Source of the DNA: Hippasteria phrygiana
Lineage: Eukaryota > Echinodermata > Asteroidea > Valvatida > Goniasteridae
Direction of reading: 5' to 3'
DNA length: 64,000 bases
Assembly (NCBI GenBank): GCA_037893225.1
Contig: JAZGUH010000143.1
Coordinates: 1,240,001 to 1,304,000, forward strand
In this document: piece by piece, positions 33,782 to 44,100 of the stretch
Layout: each line of letters begins with the position of its first letter
Numbering within the stretch: position 1 is the stretch's first letter
Notes under the pieces: model-generated
The model's database searches: none
What the model saw: the letters and a program-made list of their open reading frames with translations, nothing else
What the model was told of the DNA's origin: nothing
Program-made: the position numbers and the translations under genes

Positions 33782-33941
33782 GCAATCGTGGACCTAGGAC
33801 AAAAGAATTCGGGCGTAGACAAAGGGGTCCACGTTTGACCTAACGTCCACGATTGAAAATCGTGTACAAAACGAATGGGAGGCCTTCCTAAAAAGTTGAG
33901 GAGTATAAACAAAAGAGGAACAATGGGAGGTCCACGATTGC
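33782..33941. mobile_element. gcaatcgtggac TIR element (copy 3, well preserved)
   Basis: Starts gcaatcgtggacctagga and ends aggtccacgattgc. Nearly identical to 19394-19551, including the upstream gtttgtatatgccg, so the mobile unit may extend somewhat further left. Confidence 0.8.
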
Positions 33942-34278
33942 ACCCGTTTACATGACTGTGTGCGTGTGTGTGTGTGTAAGTGCATGGACAACGGGGAGAA
34001 CAATACCATGTCTCCACAGGGATTCAAAAACGCGGAACAGAGTATAGCTGTATATGTGTGTAGCTGTGTGAGTGGGTTAGGCTATACGAGATAGGACTTG
34101 GGACAATGGGGGATTAGGGATAACAATGACAACGAGGACTTGGGCCAAATCCTCGGGAGAATTTCGTGTAGAAACCTTATGGGAGCTTTTCGGAAAAAGT
34201 TAAAGTACAAACAAAGAAAACAAAAGAAGGGTTCCATTCATGGTCCTCATAAGTATAGGAAAACGCATGTGTGTGAGT

Positions 34279-34291
<13 letters not shown>

Positions 34292-34309
<18 letters not shown>

Positions 34310-34651
34310 GGTATGGCGAGTGGGGGGATTGGGGGATGACAAAAATCTCGGCCGACCAAAGACTAGGGTGTGCTGTTTATGATACATATGTCCGGTCACC
34401 TATGTAGGTTGTGTACATCTCATGCAAGTATGCACACTTATGTCACTAAACCTGACAAAACAACGATGCAAAGCTTTATGTACTCTTTGTGTTCCGTTTT
34501 TTACATTTTGACTGTTGGAAGTTACAAAATAACATCGAAATCAGCATTTTTTTGTTTCTCACCACCCAAATCTGGGGGGATGATGCAATGGCCCACCCCC
34601 GCCCGGTCAAAACGTGTGGGGTGATATCATACCCCTATCCCCCGAGATTTA
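34292..34651. repeat. Dispersed ~350-bp G-flanked repeat (copy B)
   Basis: See copy at 22962-23300 for shared landmarks. Preceded by a (GT)n and G tract. Confidence 0.8.
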
Positions 34652-35013
34652 CGCCCATGGTTGTTGTTGTGAATGTTGCTGTTGCTGAAGTTGCCGTTGT
34701 CCCTGTCGTCGTCGTTGCTGTTTACCATCGTTATTGTTGCTTTCGATTTGCGTTGTCTTAACAGTTGTCTAATTTGTTTTGCTTTAGTTTTAGAGTTGGC
34801 AATACGTATTACTGTTTTATTGTTGTTAGTGCTGTTGTCTTCGTCGTCGTCGTCGTTGTCGTCGTTGTCGTTGTTGTATCTGCATTTTTTTTTATCTTAG
34901 TTACTTTGTGAAAACGGCGACGATAGGCCTATATACATATATTTTTGGCCAGTTGTGTTCTTGTCTTATTTAATGTAATTGTTTCTTTTTGCCACTTAAA
35001 AAAAAATACAGCC

Positions 35014-35154
35014 ATGAAAGCGATACTGGTGATTCTCCTTGGGATAACCTCCTGCGTGTTTGCTGCTGATATCGAAAGGCGCATGCGCCGTGACCTATCT
35101 GTAGATTGGCTATGGAACACGGACGATGGTGCTCGAAGAGAAAGTTTTACTCAG
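35014..35154 (+). CDS. Avidin-family exon 1 (signal peptide)
   Basis: ATG in acagccATGaaa, donor actcag|gtaact, phase 0. Encodes the signal peptide MKAILVILLGITSCVFA and a charged segment with RMRR. A TATA-like tatatacatata lies about 75 bp upstream of the ATG. Confidence 0.85.
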
Positions 35155-38100
35155 GTAACTGCAGAACCAATCAAAGGTCATGAAAGGTCACGAAAACTTA
35201 AACGAGTGCTGTGTGAAAAGTTCAGATTTGTTCGTAACGACCGACATTATTTGTGCCAGTGGGACTAGAGCATCAGAAACGACAGTTTGTGTTTTGTTTT
35301 GTACTCATGGAAAGACCAAATACACATTAAAATTAAGAATTAATATTCTTTCCACAGGATTCCCAAGAGGAAAGAAATGCAAACAGAACTCCCAAAACCC
35401 GTAAGCAGTTCATAATAAAATGAGTAAAATGTTTGGAAAGTTTGAAATAACCCCACTTTATCCTATTCGCATTTCTGTAGGATGCATAGTCATGTACCAT
35501 ATTGCATGTGGACTGTTTTACCCACGTGACTAGATAACTTGTAAGCAATGCCACAACGTGTGGACCGCCACGGAACGATCACACGCGATTCGAACAAAAA
35601 TGACAGTCTCCTGGGATCTTTCCCCATTAGTACCAGTACCTGCAAACTGACAAATGTTGCAGGTACATGTATTCGTCGAAATTGACTGCACTGAAGACAT
35701 CAGCTCCATTATTTAACCCCAAGGCATTATATTTGGAGGTTGTGAGGGTTTGGGCATCGGATAAACCATCTGAACGTATCAAATATGCTTTATCTAAACA
35801 TGGAGGAAGGAAAACAGATTTTTCTTTCTCCGTGATGCAAACTATAAAAGCTTTGGAAGCTACTTTTTAAAAATTTAGTTTGGTTTGGAAATGCTGAAAA
35901 TTCCATTTCAAAAATTGTAGCCTTTTGGGGAAAAGACCATAAAACCCCCTCCCCCACACATGCGAAACTTGCTTGTTTAAAGGTACCCGACAATAATGCT
36001 TTTGCTGTAATTTTCAGAAATGAATGGATTTGGGAGTTAGTATTTTATAGCAAATACTGTAACACTGACCTGTTTAAAGTTTTGTGTGCATAGATGCTGG
36101 AAAAGAAAGAGATAAAAATGCTGTTCTTGTAGTCTGGTTCCCTGACCCTACTATAGACAAAACGGAGCAATTTATAGACGTCAGGTCGGGGAACTAGACT
36201 AGCACCCTTTCACGGATATATCTGTAACCAATTGCCAAACAAAATGGGGACTAACAAAATGTGGACCATCGCTGGAAATTGATACAAAATTCCACTTTTG
36301 TTGAAAATGACAGCACACCATACGATGTCACAGGATGCTTTCTACTTAGGCTACAGTCAAGTAAGGTATTTCATAATAATTCAGTAGTTTTGTTATTGCA
36401 TATGTTGCATATATGTTGTATATCACCTTTAAAAAGACCAATATTTCTTTCATGTAGGGTGCGCAATCCAGGGTGCTTGGTACAATCATCTTGGCTCTGA
36501 AATGATAATCAACACTACATCGGAGGCAGGCGTGCTGATTGGTGAATACCGTACGGCTGTGGAACGCAAACACGGAGCGGCTGGTAAGTCAGGCTAAGTG
36601 CACAAGGAAGTATGATGATGAAACTACATGGTTGGCAATTAAAGGCGACAGCAACAAAAATAGTTTCGTAAATTGTTTTTGTCTTTACCCACCCTCTTTC
36701 GGGGGAATCAACTCTGCGAATACCATCACTGTGTAATTGTCGCTATAAAATATTCTTGTAGGCAGTTTTGGTCAAATCTGGTGCAAGTAAGAAAATGGGA
36801 GATGGACAACTAAGGTGGATGGTTTCTCGTTGGGTTTTGCTATTTCACGATTTGTAGTCTCAATTCAAAACGATTTGGCATATCATGTTACCAATTCTCC
36901 ACCCACCTTGTTTCATGCACATACAGTAGTACTCAGTGTGTCTGGGTTTCTCAAAGTTTTGCAAAGTGCAGAGTGGAATGCAGAAGTGTAAGAGGGGAAG
37001 GCAATTGTGAAGTGGGTTGCTTTCTTTTTTGTATAGCCACACAATCCACATTTCTACGGGGATAAACGCCAACGCTGTGTGACCCAGGCCAAAACTGTTT
37101 TTATTATACTGGTCTGCAAACTGGAAGGATAGCAGGGGCGGATCTAGGTTTTAACTAAGGGGGGGGGGGGGTTACCTGAGGTGATTGGCCTACACACCCC
37201 AGCGTGCCGAATTTTCGACACCCGACACTGGTTATTTTTTTTTTTTTTAGCCCAAGGGGGGGGGGGGGGTTTAAACCCCCAAAACCCCCTCGCCACTGGA
37301 TAGAATGACTGGCTGAACTAATTACGGAAAGTAATGATACATGTATACATAGGAAAGTAATATGAAATATATGTAGTTTGTTATGTTATGATATTGGCTA
37401 ATGGCAATGAAGCGTACAGAAATAACACTATCCATTTTGCTGCATGTTTATCTTTCTAGGTCAAGGACCATCGAGGTTGATCGGCCACACCTCAACCAAC
37501 GGCCACTTCCCGACCTTTGGACTGACGGTCATGTGGCGCAATGGGCAATCAGTGACCAGCTGGACCGGACAGTGCTACCTGTGTAACGGCGAGGAGACAC
37601 TGATGACCACATGGATACTCAAGTCACATATGGACAGCTGTGACGACTACTGGATGGCCAACAGGTGAGACAAATGCTTGTTGTAAATATACAGACAGGA
37701 AAAAAGGCCAAAAGAAAGGGATAGGCAATGACAATACTTTTTACTTTTTACTTTTTGCATTTCGAGTTATTCCAATTTCAGTCAAAGGCAATGAATAAAT
37801 GGATAATAAAACAATTGGACTTCAGTGTACACAGTAGTGATGAATACATTTGAAAGAATAAACTGGATATCACCATCCTCTTATAGGCTATTGTTTGTTT
37901 GTGTGTTTGTTTTTATTCGTCACAATACCACTGAAGAAAAATGTAAAATATACACATACAGCAATTATTAGAACAAACAAACAAACAAACACCCCAACAA
38001 ACAAACACCCCAACAAACAAACAAACAAACAAACAAACAAACAAACAAACAAACAAACAAACAAACAAACAAACAAACAAACAAACAAACAAACAAACAA

Positions 38101-41100
38101 ACAAACACCCCAACAAACAAACAAACAAACAAACAAACAAACAAACAAACAAACAAACAAACAAACACTTTTCACTTTTAAATTTAACCTTTATTTCAGA
38201 GGAAAACAGAAAACAGGTATATTATAGAATTAAAAACAGGGTTCAAAAGGAAAAAAACAACAGAAAATTATATACAAAGAATAAAACCGATAATTTTAGG
38301 ACATGAAGTTCATCAAAAGGCAAAAGTTATCGATCAAAAGCGACGAACACTTAAATGATCTAGTACACGTGAAAAAAACAGTTCACATAATACAACAGAA
38401 AAAAATCAAATAAGCCAAACAACTTGGTCATTAACCAAAATGAACAAAGTGTTAGAATGATCCCATTTTTGTTTGAAGAGCGCGAGGTTGTGCGAAGACA
38501 GATAGTAATGGAAATCAACGAGAACTTTGCTTTTTATCCGATGTTTCCATACCAGGAGAGGATCCGGGAACGAATTACGTACGTACAGAAAATAAATCGT
38601 GGCTTTGACACTGATAATTAAGTAGTTTGCGAGATGTACCAGCTCCTTAGCCCGCCCCCCGCCATGTGGAATTAAACACCAGTAAAGTTCGAAGTCTTGA
38701 TGAAGATCAGGGAAGAGTCGCATCAGAAGGGTAGACAGAAGATTTAGAGCCGGTTGGATGCCAGGACACTCGACGAACAGATGGGTAGTTGTGCCTCTTT
38801 CTCCGCACCATCCACACACTTGAGGAATATCGGGATTGATGTGGTGAAGAACAGTTAGGTTGGGCAAAATGTTGTGAAGAAGACGGAATTGAACATCGCC
38901 TTCTTTTTTTGATGATGGTGGCCGGTAAATCTCTTTCCATGGTATACTCCGAGAAGGAGAGATGATTTCTGTATCATGCCAGTGTGTGGATACAGGACTG
39001 TGCAAAGAGTTTAGCTCTTCATTAAGAAGGCGGTAGACAATTTTCGTAGACGAGTTTGTGAAGTCCTTGTCAGGCGGGAGGTGGATGGTGTACGGGAGGT
39101 CGGAGGGAGAAGGTGGTGACTGAAGAGAGCGTGGTGACAAGGCGGTATCCGGATGAGTTGAACAGGTCTGGAAAGATTGAAGATAGCCACTTCTGTATCC
39201 GCGTGAGCTCTTCTTGGATACGTCGGATGGAAATTCGATGGATGTCGTTCGTCACGAGGGCATCAGCGCTCTTCCACTTTCCTGTGCTGAGATCCACCAG
39301 GTCGCCCACCATCTTGATCCCACACGACAGAAGGCGAGGTGAAAGGAGCTGGTTATTCTCGACATGGTTTTCAATGAAAATACTATTAAGTGGTAAATTG
39401 AGGATGAAGTTAATGGAGTCTGTGGGAATAGCAATTTGGGCTCTCAATACAATCCAAGCACGTATAGCGTCACTATAGAAAAACGGAAGATGAGTTAGGA
39501 ATTTAATTTCTGGTTTAATGAGAAAAAATTGGAAATCGAATTTAAGGTTTCGGTAGTTATGAAGAAAATGCTTCATGAATAAGAACACGGGATGGGAAGA
39601 CTTGTTCAGAAATTTTTGAATCATGGTAAACCGGTAAGTAAGTATACGTGCTTGAAGACATGTTAAACCAAGGCCACCTTTGTCTGGTGATTGATACAGA
39701 ATGGTTTCTCTTAGCCAGTGACGTCCACCGGACCATACAAAGTTTATAAGTGTTTTCTGGAGTTCATTTAGGATATCTTCGGGAGGAGAAAGAACTGCAA
39801 GGCAGTGAAGAAGTTTGGAAGTAGCCAGTTGGTTCGCAATTAGGGTTTTCCCTCTGAAAGACAGGAATTTAGATAAGCCTTTCCAACGAGCAAGAGTCTT
39901 TTGAAGTTTATCATGACAGTTTTTCCAGTTTAATTGTCGGTAATTATAAGAGTTTCCTAAATGAACTCCAAGGAAAACAAGGCCATCATTGTTCCACTTA
40001 AAATGTAGGGGGTTATCGGTTCTCTTAGTCCATGATCCGACCCATAGACCTTGGGACTTATGCAAATTTAAACATGCAGCAGAGGATTTACTGTAAAGAT
40101 TATAAACATCATTGATAATGTTGAAACCGTCATCATGGGTTAGAAAAATCGAAATGTCATCAGCATAAGCGGAAGTGATTATTGACGTGTCACTTCCGGG
40201 AACTTTGAGACCAACATTTTGTAGCCTGCTTCGTAGTGTATGAAGCAGGGGCTCAATAACGATAGTGTAAAGGAGCCCGGAGAGAGGGCAGCCCTGCCTA
40301 ATCCCCTTTTCAAAGGGGAAGGGTGCGGTGAGGGAACCACAAACCTTAACAAGGCTCTGAGTGTCATTGTAAAGGATTTTAATATAATCTATAAAGCGAT
40401 CTCCAAAACCCATGGATTTGAGAACATGAAACAGATAACGGTGATCTACATTATCAAAAGCCTTCTTTTGATCGAGGTTTAAGATGGCTAGAGGGATGTT
40501 GGCAGAGTTAGAATAAAGCAGGATATCTTTAATGACATTGATATTGTCGTATAATGAACGACCGGGAATAGTGTAACTCTGATCAGGGTGAATAATACTA
40601 TCAATAACAGTTTTAAGCCTATTGGCAACTATTTTCGCAAAAATCTTATAATCAGTGTTAAGTAATGATACCGGTCGCCAATTGGCGATATCTAATAAAT
40701 CACCTTTCTTGGGGATTAAGGAAATAACGCCCCTTCTACAAGATACAGGTAATTGTTGATAGTTTAATGATTCACTGTAAACACTGAAGAGATCATGTTT
40801 AATAAGTGGCCAAAAAGATTTGTAGAATTCGGCTGTGAGGCCATCAAGACCAGGGGATTTATCCGGATTAAGTTGCTGGACGGCTATTTCCATTTCTTCA
40901 ATGGTTATGGGTCCATCAAGGTTTTCAGACTCATCCGGATCAAGTTTACAAATATCGGTAAGTAATTCATCAATAGAATATTCATCTATTTCTACGCTAC
41001 TATAAAGATCTTTATAAAAGTCGCGCACACAAGATTTAATATCAGGTGGATGTTCAGTGATTTCACCTGAGGGTAAACGAATTCTAGAGATAGTTTTAGA

Positions 41101-44100
41101 ACTTGAAGTACATTTTTCAAGATTGAAAAAGAAGGCAGAACAGGTATCGATTTCATTAATGTATTTAAAACGAGATCTAATTAGCGCACCCTGTGCTTGA
41201 TGCTTGAAAATTTGATTTAGGGCATCTCTCTGTTCTTGGAGAATTTTTCTTGTATCAGGGGTGATGTCGGGCGTAGACTGCAGGTCATTTATTTTGTTTT
41301 GAAGCAGAACCACTTGCTCTCGTTTTTCGAGGGCAATTTTGGCACCGTATTTCTGAGTAATAGATTTGATGTGAGATTTTCCAATATCCCACCACACCAA
41401 GATATTATTATAATTATTCTTTTGGTGTTGCCAGTTCACCCAAAAGGTTTGAATTATGTCTCTGTATGTATCATCATTCAATAAGGAGTTATTGAAATGC
41501 CAAAAGGCGCTCCCTTTCTGCCTGTGGTCAGAAACTTTAAACTTTAAAATAACTGCACTGTGATCAGATAAAGAACAAGGAACAATATCACAGGAAATGA
41601 TGGAAGACATGGAAAACAAGGGCATGTAAATTCTATCAAGTCTAGCTTTGTAAGTATTATTCGGATTATATCTAAACCACGTATACTGAGTAGTATTGGG
41701 ATTACGTCTACGCCAGATATCACAGAGCGAGAGATTTGTATAGATATCCCTAAGTAGATCAGAGACTTTAGTTCTTCTTTCATGCGGTTGTCGAAAACGG
41801 TCAAAGTTAGGGTCATGCGTACAATTAAAATCGCCACCTATAAGAGTGATACCCTCTTCATGTTTATCAGCGTGGTGTTTCATTGCTGTAAGAGCATGCA
41901 GGGCTAGGGAATCATCTTGAGGAATCAAAGTATTATAAATGTGATAAGTAACAGAACGATACAAAATTTTAGTATACAGAATGTAACCAGGATAAATAAT
42001 TGCTGTACATGAAACATCAAGATCAGAGTTTTTCTTAATAAGAGTAGCAACTCCGGATCCACGGGTGGTACTTGGATTACAGTAAATATCGTATGGCCAG
42101 GATTTCCAGCACAGATCAACATCACACAAATTATGAATTTCTTGAAGTAAAACTATATCAGGGTTTTTAAGAATGTTGGCAACATATACTTGAATGGAGG
42201 AATTCTTAGTGGGCGTGGAGCACCCTCCACTGTTCAAAGTCGCTATGGAGAGTGCCATTAAAAAATATACGTGTAAATTACTCATTTGGGAAGGAGCGAG
42301 AAGGGGTCGTGAGGATCAAGGTTTCCGATCAATTTTCTAATCCTCTGCTGCATGCTCTTTTTGAGTAGAGGGCTATTACGAAGAGGTTTGAGTTGTTTAA
42401 CTAAACCAGGTACATCCGGAGTGAACTTTTTCGCAATAGCACCTGGGTTGCGTTTAGATTTGGCACATTGCAGAAATGCGATCATTTCCTTAGTCGAGAG
42501 GGGTCCCTCAGGGACTTGTAAGTCATCATTATCATCATCAAGGAGGAGCTGACTTTGATCTGATGTAACAGAATCCCTATCTGTGTCTGAATCGAGGGTT
42601 TCTTGAGAATGTTGCTCTTGAGAGAGTTGGTCGGGGGATGATTGTAGTGAGTGTTGTGTGTTGTCAAGTGCCTGAGTGGGAGTTTCTATTTCCATCACTG
42701 GAGAGTCAATATGGGGGGTTATCTCGGATGGGTTCAACCTGGTAGGGGATTGTTCTTGCCTGTGAGTTTCAGTTTCCATCGTTGGGTCATTTTGGTTCTT
42801 CCTTAGTTTCCTCATTGGTGAAGGGGATTTCAGAGGGGTGAGACGTATGGGGTTCTCGGAGGGGGTCGATTTGTTGGGGGATAGATGTTTCCTCTTGCCT
42901 ATTTTAGCCACCTCCGAGAACAATGGTGATTTTTGTCTCAAAGGCTCAGGAGGGGTACCCCAGACATATGGAGTGTTGTCGGGAGAGGGTGAATGAGTGG
43001 AAGCTGTCGGTTTTGCGTTAGTATTTTTAGATTCTGGACGATTGGGTGTAGATTGTGTAGAAGGGGGGTCTGTTGACTTGGCAGTGAATTTGGATGTTGA
43101 TGGATCGGTGGTAGATATGACATTGTGAGTTGCCTTTGTGTTTTTGGCAGGGTGTCTCTGGTCAGATTTCTTTCCACGCATGAATACTGGGGGTGGATAT
43201 AAGGGGTTAGTATAAGCATTGGAGGTGGAGGCCTCCTGTGATTTCTTACACTGTTTACTGATATGACCCCGCTCTCCACAATTGAAACATTTTACAATAT
43301 CATTGGAAATAAATACACGGTAGTTTGTTCCAGCATGTGTGATATTCATATGATCAGGGATAGTAACATTTACACCAATTAAAACATGAACTTGACGCCT
43401 GAAAGACATAACGTGGGAAAGGTCCTTGTCTTTGATTCCCAGGGGTATGGGACGGATTGGTGAGACGGTTTTGCAGAAGCTGGACAGATTTTGTGCAAGG
43501 ATTCGGTTTGGGATTTCAGGGTACACGTTAGACAGAACTAACCTTTGAGTTGGCTGTACTAATGGCGTCGCCTCGATGTAAGTGTCATTAAACGGCAAGC
43601 CATTCAGTACACAATCATCAACCGCATCTCTGGTCTTGAGGTATACGGCTACTCGGCCGTTTGAGATGCGAGAGGCGGAAACAATAGAATCGGGGCTAAC
43701 AATGCTGGCCGTTGCATTCACATAGGATTCCAGGGATATATCGGGGGCGGCTTGTATGGAAATGCCATTGTGTCGGGAGATGTTCAGAAAGGGTTCACTA
43801 TTATTATTTAGATTTGTGCCAGCCGATTTTGAGCTCGACTGGTCACGGACAGTAGGTTGGGGAATTGCATGGCTGGCCATGATGGCCGGCCAAGCTGCCC
43901 AGCTCAGCAAAGACCACCACACCAAGTGACAAAGATGAACAGAAATTACACAAATTATGACGGACTAAGAGAACCGATAATAAACTAAAGTGAATCTATA
44001 TACAAATACAATTAATATACAAGTAACCAATAGACCACGAAGGGTCTGAAAGCTGTAAAAAGACTTACGAAACCGAGAGCCCAAAAGCAGCACAACCTCG

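Noticed and set aside
37888..38227. Cys/Val/Leu/Phe-repeat and Asn/Lys/Gln-repeat open frames
   Set aside because: Artefacts of the (AAAC)n microsatellite.
40179..41837. Open frames antisense or out of frame to LINE ORF2
   Set aside because: Shadows of the reverse-transcriptase gene with no signature of their own.
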